Origin: Fragilaria crotonensis
Lineage: Eukaryota; Bacillariophyta; Fragilariophyceae; Fragilariales; Fragilariaceae
Assembly: GCA_022925895.1 (NCBI GenBank)
Contig: JAKSYS010000370.1
Span: forward strand, 1 to 60,297
Direction: 5' to 3'
DNA length: 60,297 nucleotides
In this document: in pieces, positions 12,604 to 24,980 of the stretch
Numbering within the stretch: position 1 is the first letter of the stretch
Layout of the letters: each line of letters starts with the position of its first letter
Notes under the pieces: model-generated
The model's input: only the letters and a program-made list of their open reading frames with translations
Database searches by the model: none
Told to the model about the DNA's origin: nothing
Position numbers and translations under genes: made by a program

Positions 12604-12624
12604 CGAGTCACGAATTTCAGATTT
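12604..12624 (+). promoter_or_regulatory. Conserved upstream element of P4
   Basis: It starts cgagtcacgaatttcag and runs into attt, 81-101 bp upstream of the P4 start position. It differs from the P6 copy (37588-37608) at one base over 21. Confidence 0.65.
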
Positions 12625-12704
12625 GTGAACATCTCGCTTCAACGATCATTCGATGAGCACCTCATAAAAAATAAAGCGCAAAAACCGAAAACAACTCTAC
12701 AATC

Positions 12705-14119
12705 ATATTCGGCTCAGGTAACGTTACATCGCGCCTACTACTTCTGTGCGCATTCGCTTTGCTCGTCGGACTCGCAACAGGTCAGTCCGTATCGGTGGAT
12801 ACCTATGGTGCGGTTGGTGATGGTGTGACGGATGATACCGACGCTTTGAACTTAGCCTTCTCCCTCGCTCCGCCTGGATCTACAATCCTGATTCCAGCAG
12901 GTCGAACCTACGTCCACACCGACATCGTCGAGATAATAGTTCCATCACTAGTCATCAAAGGAGGCGGTCGCCTTTTGGCGACAAACGAAGCAAGGTCGGG
13001 AGTCTGGATCAACGCTGACAATGTCATCATGGAAGACATCGTTCTCGAAATGAAGAGCACCACGACTCGTTGGGTGTCATGGGAGCAGATGAAGCTTCGA
13101 CTGATGAACTCCCGCGGGATCGTGGTGCGCGGGGTGACCATCGAAGGTGCTGCAGCTGCAGGCATCTACGTCGGCAACACCCACGATTATCTCATAGATC
13201 GAGTAACCGTGAGAAACACTCGTGCTGATGCGATACATAACACAGAGGCATCAAGCTTTGGAACTATCATTCGACCAGACATATTCAACTCGGGAGATGA
13301 TGGGGTAGCATTTGTGTCCTACAGGAGGGATGGATCACAGGTCAACAATATGGTATTGCAGTCACCCAAGTTCCGGTTGCAAAGATTGGTCGAGGCTTCT
13401 CAGTCGTCGGTTCCCGTGACATCGTCATGAATGATCTTTATGGCGAGGATAGCGACGCCGCATCACTGTACGTTGGCTGTGAGCCATACTTTGATACCTT
13501 TGGCGTCAGCAATGTACAGGTGAACGGTGGCTTATTTTATCGGTCAAACAAGAATCAAGAGTGGGATCGCCAAGGCTCCGTCCACATTTTCAATGGTCGA
13601 CCAGATGAAGTTATCCGAAACATCAATATCAACAACATTCGATCTGTGAATACGAAAGGTAACCAATCGCACGAAATTGGTATCCAGTCTTCAGGATCTG
13701 GCGGTGTTTTCGGTGTTGTCTTGCGGGACATGACCATGTCTGGAGGTCCATCGAAAGCGTTTTACTCGGAATCTCCGTCGTCGTCGTACCGCACGCTTCA
13801 ATGGGTACAGAATGGGCAAGCTCTCAGTGATCAAGGTTCTCTCGTCATTGGTCCACGGACAACTCCTCCGTCTGCTGCGCGGACTAATTCGCCCATCAAT
13901 GCACCAACGAATCGACCAACAAGTCGACCGACAAAGCGACCAACAAGTCGACTATCGAGTGCACCAACCAACGCTGCCACGGGATCATCCACAAATGGTC
14001 GATTCGTCGTGCCCACACGTTCACCGACCGCACGGCCGACGACACGTGCACCAACAAGAAGGGTACCAACCAAAAAGCCAAACAAGTCGAAAAACCTGTT
14101 CCTCAGACCCACGAATTAA
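12705..14119 (+). CDS. P4: secreted beta-helix protein with Pro/Thr stalk; start codon is ATA, one frameshift
   Basis: Alignment with P3, P5 and P6 places the N-terminus at 12705, where the codon is ATA instead of ATG. The reading continues F-G-S-G-N-V-T-S-R-L-L-L-L-C, a normal signal peptide, with no in-frame ATG before the mature domain. YGAVGDGVTDDT follows at residue 30 or so, then a full beta-helix module. One A is missing near 13386 (gcaaagatt versus gcaaaagatt in P2 and P6), shifting the frame; the second half (MNDLYGEDSDAASLY onward) is open to 14119. The C-terminus is a stalk rich in RPT/KRPT/SRPT repeats with VPTKKPNKSK at the end. The ATA could be a true start loss, an unusual start, or an error. 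It is divergent from P3. Confidence 0.8.
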
Positions 14120-15066
14120 CAATATACTCTGAAGCAGCGAAATGTTGGGGACACACATAGTGCGAGAACCGAAGCGTCAATGGAAGGGCGGTGTTGTTTC
14201 CATTTTCTCGTCGTTATGTAGCTGTAATGATTAGTCATGTAATAGAATGCAATACATGTATTCTGCTGCATATGTTTTTCAGGATTATCATTCTCCCGAC
14301 GTATGCAATACAACATCGAAATGACCAAAGGCTGCAAGTGTGCCCAGAGAGCAAAGGGGAATCTGAAACACAATATATCATTTTTTCATATGCTCAAATG
14401 CGAAGTGTGTGAATTTGAGGTTTATTGTCTTGAATAGAACATGCCGAGGACAGCAAACACGGCCAGATCTGAGAAGCTTTTTACTTCGAGCTCTGCGTAG
14501 CTGGGATTCCGACGGTACAAAGCGTGCACCAGGGGACCGATTGGATCATGCGGGACGATATTCCAAAGTTGCTCAGGGAAGAAAAATTGATTGGATGCCA
14601 AAAGACATTCAATGGGCCTTCAGCGCCGAGTGGAGCATTCTTCAGGAACACTTTTATGACAGAAGGCTCAATGCCGGCAAACAAAGCAATGACACGACAG
14701 GTGACGATACATAGCGAAGCATAGTGGGCATAGGATTTTCTCGCCGCTGTAAACTCCGAGTGTATCAAATCTGAGGAGTGAGGAGTGAGGAACACTGCAG
14801 CGGAAAGATGTGTATGTGTATGATATGTATGATATGCATAGATGCACAAGAAGGAGCGTTGATGGTACTATGGTGACGTTTTGCGACCTACGACTATGTA
14901 CGACACCTTGGCCTTGGTACTCCGTACTTGGTAGTACAAGTACTCGTACGGTACAAGGTACTGGAGTACAACCAAAAAAGTGCCTCGAGCCGTTTCGACC
15001 GCTGGAGCCGTTAAACTGGGAGTAAACGCATACAAAGAAAGTCCTTCAATTTCAAGAAATCAACAG

Positions 15067-15150
15067 AAATTGCTACAGCCGAGTTGATCTCGGATAAGCT
15101 GCAGATATAAATTGCTACAGCCGAGTTGATCTCGGATAAGCTGCAGATAT
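15067..15150. repeat. Exact 42-bp tandem duplication
   Basis: The unit starts aaattgctacagccgagttg and occurs twice without a mismatch (15067-15108 and 15109-15150). Each copy contains ccgag-ttgat-ctcgg, which can form a short hairpin. Confidence 0.9.
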
Positions 15151-15894
15151 GTATGCATATAAAATGATGTCATTTAGAGCGGTGAACAACCCGCTGAGTA
15201 AACTGGGGTTGTGAATGCTGCCACAAGATGTTGAGGGTTGGCAATTTTTGGCCCTCGGGGTTTTCACCCCATTGATCGCGTACCACCAATATGGAAAAAC
15301 TCTGTAGCAGTAGAAAACAAGTACAAGAAGAAAACAAGTACAAGAAATCATCGACGAACTGGGATGAAAAATTCTCAACCGAAGCCCAAAAAGTCGTAAG
15401 GTGTGTATACATTTAAATGAAGTGCCTGGAGCCGATAAATGCAAAAATGAGCTTTGCAAGTTGAGCAACAACTTTGTCATTTCTTGCTTCAGCACAAGAA
15501 TGATTAATGCACTGGATAGTAGTCAAGAACATTTGAACAGTATTTGTAAGCAAACAGAATTGAAATCAAAGCATTTTTGAGCAAGATATCTTTAGTCCAA
15601 CAGGGTTAATATAAATGGCTCCAGGCACTTTTATGTGGTAGTCTCTACTGTTGACATATTTCCACCATGTGGGTACTAGTACACAGGAGGCTACTGTGGC
15701 TGGAAGACAGTATGCATATGCATATCATACCACCATGATCCATGATGATGGCAGACGGCGGGTAAAAATGAGTCTCACGGTCAGTTATGATGTGAGTAAA
15801 ATTATACATCCGAGTTCATTGGAAGAGATGACCTGCAGCTTTCTAAACATATTTCCAGTTGAAATATTGTGAGTATTTTGGTTGGTCATCAATG

Positions 15895-15985
15895 TGCAAA
15901 AAAAACCATATCTAATTTAACGTGCTGCCGCGGTGTTCGGATTAAAAACACTCGACCCACACGATTAGACACTACCACCGTATGC
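15895..15985. repeat. Dispersed repeat shared with 47498-47575
   Basis: An A-run is followed by aacgtgctg, ccgcggtg and, further on, actcgaccc and gacac. The same order of words occurs at 47498-47575. Neither copy lies in a gene. It could be the end of an unrecognised non-autonomous element. Confidence 0.5.
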
Positions 15986-16131
15986 CGGTAGCGGCTAACA
16001 TACTTGCACGTGTATCCGTGTTAAGACTTGAGACCGAAGTACGAATGAATGGACTTGACCCCTTGAATTGCTTTAGCTTTTGCCCGTTTGATGCTCTGTT
16101 TAATTAAGGGACCGTGAACTGCCAGCCAATT

Positions 16132-17677
16132 TTAATTATAAGCCACTGTTTTGGTGAAATGTTCTGCAAGATAGCGATGTAATAGTTGTTGGACACTGGG
16201 TTCCATCTGATTCCGGTAGTCGTATAGGTCAGTTAGCGTACGTTCGACCACTCGCCGCTCCGCCTGCGTTTGTAACCGAGCGTCAGCGCCGTGGAGAGCC
16301 TTATTGCGCAAAGCCCAGAGGAGAAACCATTGTTGCCAAATGGAGCGAATGACTGCAATCTGCCATCGCTGGCCTGTGTACCGCTTTGTTTCAATGGTAT
16401 GGGCTGGGCGCGCATAGTACTCGTCCTGGTGTGAGCCCGATTCTTGGCTGAACCGGCCCAAGAAGACGATATGATTCCAACCTATGGCATTTTGTTGAAA
16501 CACCAATCTTCGGATTGATGGGGATGCATTGGGAAGGTGGAGTTGGTAAGCTGTTTCGGCATGTGGGTGGGCCCACCACTCACGGATAACTTTAAGCAAC
16601 AAAGCATGGAGTTGGGGCATGGTGTCCGAGTCCTGCATTTCTTGTCGACAGTCAAAATGAAAGACTGACGCCAGGAGTCGAGCGAGATGCCGCGGACAAC
16701 AGATGATGTGCTGCCAGCTTTCCACGTGGGTGTTGCTTAGTGTCGTTGCATAGCTTTGCCATGAGCATGCCAGTTGACCACCGCCATAGTAGTTTGCGGT
16801 GTCCACGATTAGCGCTCCTGAATGTGGGCTTGTAACGCGGGCGCCGTTGCTTGGTATCGTAAGGCGACTTCATAGTGTGTAGTAACTGTCCCATTAGGAA
16901 ATTCTGTGAACACCCGCCCATTCGGTCATTAACACATCTGGTCGAGACTGTCCGAATTTGCGTTGGTATCTCAAGGCTTGAGCATCGGCATCGACGTTTA
17001 ATTGCGCGAGGAGGGATAAATGCCGATAAGGAAAGTCGCGATCCTGGTGACCTTTGACGTGTTGGAGAGCTAGTTGTGGCATGTCGTGAAGAAGGGCCTG
17101 GCTACCCCGGAGAACATCCCACTCTGGAAGCGTTGGCTCCAATGGGAAACTGGGGATTGTTGCCATGTCCGTGTCAGAGGGTACTGTTGCACCATTCAGA
17201 GATGCTGCTGGGGCTTGTTTCTGCTGAACCGTATCAATCAAACTCTGACTGTCGGTTGCTACGATGCCGAGCCATTGATCATGTTTCCCCGTAAACTCAG
17301 CCAAACGACAAAGGAAGGCAGCACAAAAGCGATAGGAGACCCTCAGAGCAGTATGCATGAGGGGACGCACTACAGGCAGGTCCCATTCCATAAGCGCATC
17401 ACTCACCCTGATCGGTACTGAGTGCCCAACCAAAAGCACCTTGAATTTGATGCCAATCCGAACCGTCACCAACAGCTCGAATACCGTGCTCGAGCGCGAC
17501 TGCGACCATAAACGGATCGTCGGTCAGTTCAACATGATCCAAAAGTTCTTTTTCCCAGCTGGGAAGAGATGCAATATAGTGGGTAAACGTGCCGGCTATC
17601 GGTGGGCTGTGAGTCTCGAGCGTGTGACTTTCATGAACAATTTTCCAACGCTGTGGCATGTGTTGGAACGCTAGCAT
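16132..17677 (-). pseudogene. LINE RNase H domain and C-terminal region
   Basis: Going down the minus strand, the first catalytic Asp region reads GDGSDWHQIQGAFGW near 17460. A later frame holds ATDSQSLID (near 17260) and LQHVKGHQD with a following D-A-D-A (near 17040), the remaining RNase H core. The C-terminal part (16806 to 16132) is a 224-codon frame with a WEAIGWNHIVFLGR-like segment (GWNHIVFLGRFS) and is Trp/His-rich. At least two frameshifts separate the parts. The domain removes RNA from the RNA:DNA hybrid during element copying (family knowledge). Confidence 0.7.
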
Positions 17678-17851
17678 CGGGACGGCTTGAGGAGGCAGCT
17701 CTACCCAAGCCTTGGAGATGTGTGTCTCTCAAAAGAGACGTTCCGAGATCAGGGTGCATTTGATATGTCTGTCTTGTATCTGGACCCACAACCGGCCTGA
17801 AAACCGATAGGCCGGATGACGCTGGCATAGTTTGTGAAGCGGAGAACCCAA

Positions 17852-19911
17852 TCACCTAGGGGTTGAATCAGGTGGCCGTCTCGTGTACTCCAAAGGAGAT
17901 TCGCCGCCTTCCACAATTTCCAAGCAGCAGACTTGGATGGTCTCTCTGATAGATGGATGTGCCACAGGTATAGCTACTGATGCATGAATGATTCCCGAAG
18001 TCTTATTGTGGTCCAGCTTTCGTCCGTTTATACACGTCAGGTCCGACAGCGTTACTGCCTTCAGATACAAGCGACAATAGTTAAGCTTACAAATCTCAAC
18101 AGAGGTGAATTTCCCCGAGGATAGAATCACATCCATGATGCAAAAATCATGTAATCGTTGGAGCTCTGGCAAGTATGGAGTGTCGAGACGAAGCTTGGCG
18201 TTGATAGTCGCCAAAAACGAACGCAGAGAACGTAACCATTTTGATTCAAGGTGCGGAAAAGGATCATGAACGCAATCCAGAAACGAGAAAGAGACGCCAA
18301 CCTGTGCCTGAAACCATGAAACAGTGATGTGAAGCAACTTCCCTGCAGTAGACTGTTTCCGCCACTGTCGAATAAACGTCATGACCTGTGAGATACCTCG
18401 TTGGACTGAAAGAGACCGAAAACAAGCTCCGCCTAAAGCCAAAGGTCCGAACAAGATTGCCTTCTTCGTGTTCCGATTGAAGCCGCATCGAGGAACGATG
18501 ATGGACATAGCCTTCCGCTGCACACTGTCGAGACACTGCGGTGTGAGGGACGAACAAGCGAGCGGATAACACACTGCGGGTAAGTAACAGGCGTAGTAAA
18601 ACGTCCACGCCTCCCGTCGGGTAAGAGGAGTCACCCACAAGAATTCTGTGAGAGTATGCTCTTGTGCTTCAGCTGTCAATATTGTTCTTGTTGGGTCCCC
18701 GGAGGGTCTTTGTAATTACCCAGTGTCTTGTGAGCCGTGTATGCTGGGAGTATTTGCAAGGCTTTGGTTTCCTGCGCTTGACGATCCCATACTTTGATAG
18801 ACACATCATTCGATGAATGTGCTGGAACCAAGACCGGGGCACCTGTCAGAGAAAATTGCCATTGGAGTATGTGACTGGAACACTTGTTTAATTCAAGAGA
18901 CCCCCCGCTTGCGTGTAACACATCTGTCCAGTATTGAGCATTCTCTTGTGCTTGCGAAACGACGATGCTTTGCATAGTCTCCCGAGATCCATCCCTGCTA
19001 AACAAATTTGTTTGTCCATTGCAACCGTCAACGAAACCAATAAGTCCCAGCAGAGCTTGTACGAGTCCGTGAGTATCCCAACACGTGGCCCGGTGCGCCC
19101 GAGTATCGTAGCAATCGAACAAGGTACTGGAAAGGAAGCACCAAATGGCTGGAGAGTTGGCACTTCCTTGTCCAGTGCCGTATAATGGGAACGCAGGTTC
19201 ATGATGGTACCCGGTGGCAGATATGCCCAGCTCGGTGCGCACATGGAAGTCTGCCTGCTCCAGAGTAGACGCATTGCATGCAGTGGCAGCCGGAGGAACA
19301 CCATATTTCTGACTGACGGTCATCCCGAGGTTAGGAATGATACGGTCGTAACACGCAGTGACATCGTAAGTTGTGAGAACCAATGGTTTACGAGTTGCTT
19401 GGGAGATTTCGAGTTGAAGTTCTTCAATGAAGACCGGCTCGGTGGCGTTTCGAAATGGGCGAGAACCAAATTGGCCATCGTTCAGCAATCGCAGATCTTC
19501 GGCTTGATGCATCGCTTCTCTCCACTTAATCCCAAGAAACAAATTGAAGAGAAACAAATTGAAGTCTGCTTCATACATGTGAATCACTCGCGTTCGATGT
19601 AGCCTAACATTGTCTGGATCTTTAAACAACATAGTATTGACAACTTTTTTCCAACGTTGAAACGAATATCCTCGTTCGAGGGCGAAGTTGAGAATCTCCA
19701 ACCACAGTGTGCGGATAGATCGCTGCTTAAAATCCAAATCGTTGCGTCTTGCTTTGAACTCAGGGGTCAAATCCTCATCGGAAGCGTCGGAGGAAAACGA
19801 GTGGCGTGCGATAAGAGATTTATAATAATGTCCTAAACGCATACCTGATGGGGAGGTGGTAGTTGATTCGGACCAAAGTTTCAATTTGGCGCAAAAATCG
19901 TCATCATTCAT
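17852..19911 (-). pseudogene. LINE reverse transcriptase, motif C is FVDG
   Basis: The frame 18676-19911 carries the RT fingers and palm: SGMRLGHYYK, motif A DVTACYDRI, motif B GTGQGSANSP, and motif C in GFVDGCNGQTN. The usual FVDD has become FVDG through one base (GGT where GAT would give Asp) at about 19026-19034, which should kill polymerase activity. The thumb and connection continue in another frame (17852-18679, 275 codons), joined by a frameshift at 18676. Domain order and minus orientation match the endonuclease upstream and the RNase H downstream. Confidence 0.82.
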
Positions 19912-20314
19912 AATAGGCCGGCGGGTAGTATCTTGAAATGCCTCGTGGGCATATCAAAGGTGATGGATAAGCATTTGAACGCTGTCGTTGTAGTCCGTTA
20001 CATCGAATTCCCCACGCAGCTTTTGATATTGTGCGGCGCTTATTCCAGTATACCCTAGCAATTCAGACAATGGGGGGACAGTGAACGGTGTCCCATGCTG
20101 TGCCTGACCAAAATGAAGCCGGTTTCTTTCTTGCTTGGAGGAGACGAGGAATGATATCCGATGGGACGTCAATTTGTTGCCGTTGCGTACATGTCTTTTG
20201 ATCGTTGCTCTGATGCAGAGGAATCTCTAGACGTACGACACCCAACCGAGTGTTCTTTGCCCGGACGTTTCTAAGCTTCTTGGTGACTGCTTTGATGTCT
20301 TCTGCTTTCTGAAG

Positions 20315-21835
20315 TCAACGTAATTGCTGTGCGGTTTCTTTATCCGAAACTCGGATCGAAGACTCCAATTCTTGGATTCTTTGTCGACGTTCGGCATCGC
20401 GAGTGACGTAACTTTCCTTGACGATGCGACGTATTTCGCAATGTGCGAGGCGAAGCAAGCGAGAACACTGACCTTGAGTACGTGGAACTTCGTCTTCAGG
20501 GAATTCGGCGGCATACTCATGAAGAAGTCCAGAAACGTCGAAATGAGTCCGGATGGCAGAAAGGCATTTCCGAGTGGATTGAACGCGAGGACGTCGTGCT
20601 CGGGATAATTGTTTCGACCAAGCATGCTCACCGAACGGTGGTATGGAGGATTCCGCAGATAGACTCGCAGCGAGGACGTCGCGGTCCAGTCGCTCCGCGA
20701 ATTGATGTCTGTTGCCTGGAAAGGTGAACCGGCGGCTTCTAGCGAATGCATTATGAGCTTCCAGAAGTTGGTATGTGCGATCGATATACGCTGTAACCTG
20801 ATGCACGTTATTGGCTCTTAACATTTGGCGAGTGTGTGTAACGAGATCTGGGGTAGAGCTCCCGAAGAGTTTTGCCGTGTCAAAGTCGAGGGAAAAACCG
20901 CGATGATCAGATGACAATCTGGCGTTAAACGATTCGTAGCCCATTAAGGTCAGGGCGTCACGAACTCGTAAACTTCCGAGTGCATAATCGAGACATTTGG
21001 AGCCTCTGGAGTACGTTGCGGGAACCTGGGAGGAATGCTGAGAAGGGCCGAGGTTGACCAGATGAAGTTCGCCAGCAACGAAACGTAATCCATCTGGGTC
21101 TGAACCAAAGGATTTGTTGAAATCTCCACTAGAAGGATAGCATAACCTTCTCTTTGATAGCTCCGTAATGTGGATAGAAGGTCACGTCGAAAGGCAGACC
21201 TTGGATTAGTAGTGACCGGATCCTGAGATTGCAGGAGGAGGCTGCAGTGTTGACCTGCTACCGTGAGGTTCCATTCGTGGCCTCTTTTTCCACCGGTTGG
21301 TATGCTGACACGAGGACTACCTTGGTTCCCGACCTTCCGGAGAATTCTTGTATAACCCACCGGCCCCATCGATCTTGGATTTGATTATCAATTCGACCCG
21401 AAAGATGACTAGTTAATAACAACGTACCGCCAGGTTTATATTGGGTAGAGAATGGAATTGGCGTGGTGCCCGCGATAACTTTGTGTTGTCCCAGTACTGT
21501 TGAACGGTGTCGTATAAGGTACTACGAACTCGCATTTTGGTGACATCGAGATTATGCTCTTGACCACAAAAAATGTCAGCTTGGGTTTCTTGAACGACTT
21601 GAGAGACATCATTCAATTGGCCTCCGCGTTGGTCGAGTGACAAACCGTTCACATTTTGAACATAAATGCGCGTCTGGTTCTGTGCTTTCTGTGCAAGGAC
21701 ATCCCCCCATGGGTGATTTTCCCGCTGATTTCTTCTTGTCAGACGATTTGGTCGGCGAGAGACTGTGCTGGAGGATTCCCATTGCAACGGGGTTCTACTA
21801 AACAGGTTTTTCCATTGTTCTTTGGCTCTTTCCAA
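20315..21835 (-). pseudogene. LINE endonuclease domain (EEP/APE type) and linker
   Basis: The segment starts with TRIYVQNVNGLSLDQ and, slightly later, FCGQEHNLD, the first conserved Asn and Glu of the exonuclease-endonuclease-phosphatase fold. After frame changes near 21400 and 21100, it ends with NARLSSDHRGFSLDF near 20900, the conserved S-D-H motif. The linker to the RT (20944 to 20315) is charged and probably helical. The endonuclease nicks target DNA to prime reverse transcription. At least three frameshifts are present. Confidence 0.75.
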
Positions 21836-21916
21836 TGAGTCAGCAGTGTCCTGAGCCCTCGCTCCGTACTAGGGCAGGGTCATCGGTTGTGTGAACGAGG
21901 CTTACTGGAGGATTGC

Positions 21917-24900
21917 TCATGCTCCATCCGCTCCAGCTAGATCCAAGGAAATTTTGTATTGTAGATCTAGGTGAGCTGTGTGTTGATGGGTGTGTTGTGC
22001 AGGAGCCGCCGAAGGGTTGACCAAGGCGTTTGGCAGAGGGTGCTCTTCCTGCGTCAATTGAACCTGAGTATCATCCTGATGATTGAAGGCGTCTTCTAGA
22101 TTTGCGTATACATCCATAAAATCTGATCGCGGAGGTACTTCGATCTCACTGGAGGTTTTTTGTTCGCAAGATGCCTGCTGGAATTTATCTTCGCCTTTGT
22201 TAGTCGAACAAAATTTCTTGTTTTCAGGGGAATGGAGGGCCATTGATGAAGCCGTAGACTGAACTGATGCTTTAGACGCAGACGAGGACCCTGAAGTGGA
22301 GCTCGATTACTCGTCGAACAGGAGTTGTGCAAGATTAGTCCAGCGTGGTACTATGTGGCTTGGGAGGCTCCGCTGCATGTGGGCCGTGTGCACAACTGTG
22401 TGTTGGTCATCTTTGCAAAGTGCTCTCATAAATCGAGTATTGTTGCTGACATCGTATGCTGACTCTCCATATTGGATAAGAGGCGTTGGTTCAATACATC
22501 AAATTGTTGTGATGTATATGTCTTTATGTTTTCCATATCAACCGACATTTGTTGTTGAGTCTGATTTGCTTCCTTCATTTGTGCGGTTGCGAAGTCTAAC
22601 TTGTCACTAACGGCAGTCACTTGTTGATCCAGATTGTCTATCCGCTTCAATTGATGTTCCATTGAAAGGAGTTGATCGGCTGACTTCTTGCTAGAGACCT
22701 CTAATGCATGTAGCTTTCGTTGCGCTGATTGCTCATGCTCATGAAATCGCGTATCTGTCGTCACCGAAGTTCTCGAAGCTCGGGTGAGCGAGTGAGTAGA
22801 CGCTGTACTACCATCCTTGGTACCGAGGGGAGCTATGTCCACTGGCGCTTTGTTGATCAACGTCGGCCGCCCTCCCTGGTGGAACTGGCAGCTTTGTACG
22901 ATCACCACAGGGTTGAGTAGTTTGGGAATTTTCCGCTGGGGTCGGCCAAGAGGATCGAGGAGGTGAGCGTCGCTGAACTTTAGAGAAGTGGGCTCCGTTA
23001 TCGTCGTTCTTGCTGCCTCCTGTAAACTGGGGTTGTGTATGCGTGGGAGCTTGTTGCCACACCGACGCTGCGGACAATTGTTCAAAGAACGAGACATGAG
23101 CTTGCATTTCCGCCTGGATATGAATAACATCAGGTAGCCCCAGTAGGTTGTCACAAAAGCTGGCTTCTCGATGGCTTGGTGGATACAAGCTCAATTTGTA
23201 GTGTCGCCACGCGCGGGTAGCAACATCTAAGTAGTGGCTCGGCACTAGCAAGTATGCTTTATGATCCAGGTGTCCATTTACAACATCGCATAGTGCTGGA
23301 GAAGAATTGTCTGGCGCCATAATGGTGGACATCCACTCTCTCGCAGATCGCTCCCGTGTGGTGCCATCCGCATTGAATTCCGTACGCCGTTGGTCTAAAT
23401 GGTTAACCTGGGGAGACATTGGTATTGCCTTGAGGGACCGTGCCCATTTTTTGTGAAATTGAAAATGGCCTTTGATTTTATCTTCGGACATAGTGCCTAG
23501 AGCGTAGCGCGGAATAAACATAGCACTACCATGGCCTGTTAACACCGGGAGTAGCGCTTGACACAAGGGTGTGACATGTTTCTCCCCACACTGAATACGA
23601 AGATGAGGAATCGGTTGGTCCATTGGCATCTTTTTGTGTCGCACAACGTCGAAGTACGTTTTCATTTTCTGGGAGAACACTGCGCAGGAATTGGGTGTAG
23701 CGTGAGAGATGGGTAGTGTTTGGTGCTTTCAACTGTAGCTACGTAACCTGCCGTAACCATTTTTCCGCTGTTGCTCGTTGAGTTTGAGATAGAAACTTCT
23801 ATCTGTTGGGACTTAAAGAATGTGATCATAGCTTTGGAGCGCATCCACTGGCCGGGTGTGGTAGTGAACCCGATTCGGAGTCGAAACACAATCCTTTGCT
23901 GAGCGTGAAGAAAAGCAACTACAGGAGAAATGAAATCACGGAGTTCTGATGCAGTCATGGCACTGACGGATTGTGACGCCACTAAATCTTTGCTGTCCCA
24001 GCGGTAGAGTATCCCGACATCGGATGGTATCATATTGCTAATGATCCCATAAATGGAGTCTTCCTTATCACCCTTGTACTTGTGAGTGCGTTCTGGTGGC
24101 GTCCACTTGACTGTGACTCGGTGAGTGCCGTCGTTTGTTGCCACTGTTTTATAGGGAGTGGATTTGGACTGCGTTGCAGAGGGACTCTTGGATAGTGTTT
24201 CAACCTCGAGGATGTCAGATGCTCGTATCTTCCCGTCATCGCTCTCCTCATCGTCTTCAGTCACTGTCATCCTTGCGACCAAGATTGCTGTTAAAGACGA
24301 GGCTTCTTTGGTGGTGAACGTTGTTTGGCAGCAGATCTTGGAGGATTTTGGGGGTTAATGAGGTTGACAGGAGCTGGCATCTGTGATGGAAATGTGGTAG
24401 ACTTGTTTGACCGAGAATCACCGACAGATTCTGTGGGAGGGCTTTTGGAACGGCGGCGACCTGGCACTGGGATCCAAGCTACCTGGTGGTCTTCAACTTC
24501 CATAGATGTCATGAATGGCATGGTCTTCCAGGAATGTGCCAGAGTATCGGTTTCGTGGAGTGTGGTGGGATCAAAGTGCGAGAGGTAGGCTCGGGACACG
24601 TTTACAGCCCAGTCGTTCAACTTAGGTGGAATGTTCATTTCTTGATCGACGTGAAAACGAATATTATACCAAATCGATCGATGAACTTGAAGAGGATCGG
24701 TTTCAAACTTCTCCCAAAGTTCATCACATTCGAAACAGTCTTCAAAGACAAAGAAGCCAAGAGAAATGTGACGATACCAGTTTTCTTTCGTCCCTTTCTG
24801 ACGATAAGCATACTCGTTTGCATCGCGTCGGGAGCGTTCTTCGGGAGTAAACCAATCTGGTCCGCTCGTAGTTGGAGAATCGAGCCACGTCTCGCAATGG

Positions 24901-24980
24901 AAGCCATAAGCAGAGGACGCGGACGTCCAGTCCTCAGGGGTGGCTACCGGTGGAGCGATGAGGGCCGTTCCGTCGGCCAT
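21917..24980 (-). pseudogene. LINE ORF1-like region and N-terminus of ORF2
   Basis: A start at 24980 (MADGTALIAPP) opens a 229-codon frame ending at 24291 with a basic Ser/Pro/Lys-rich tail. It is followed in other frames by 24282-23662, 23680-22808 and 23154-22426. The last contains a heptad-like segment (QLLSMEHQLKRIDNLDQQ) that looks like a coiled coil. A further acidic Gln/His-rich frame (22243-21917) precedes the endonuclease. No family could be named. By position it is the RNA-binding or capsid-like ORF1 product of the element. Confidence 0.55.

Larger units (their letters stand above)
11808..12704. promoter_or_regulatory. Shared 5' region between divergent P3 and P4
   Basis: This 897-bp gap contains, near each end, a copy of the family's upstream element oriented toward the adjacent gene: 11909-11922 for P3 (minus) and 12604-12624 for P4 (plus). 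A second block, tgtccaaacttcg near 11960, is also found upstream of P5 near 29258. No gene is visible within the gap. Confidence 0.65.
14120..16131. other. Intergenic stretch with tandem and inverted repeats
   Basis: No confident gene is seen. A frame at 14409-14714 (101 codons) has no recognisable motif. The stretch holds a GTAC-rich patch (14900-14960), an exact 42-bp tandem duplication (15067-15150), the motif GTGCCTSGAGCC at about 14979 with an inverted copy at 15617-15632, and an 80-bp segment at 15895-15985 that resembles 47498-47575. Confidence 0.5.

Noticed and set aside
13831..14112. Minus-strand open frames rich in GRLVGRFVG opposite the P4 stalk (and 38829-39065 opposite the P6 stalk)
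   Set aside because: They are the antisense reading of the Pro/Thr repeat and appear wherever that repeat occurs.
14409..14714. 101-codon plus frame as a small gene
   Set aside because: No motif, no signal peptide and overlapping open frames on both strands of similar length; not enough to call.
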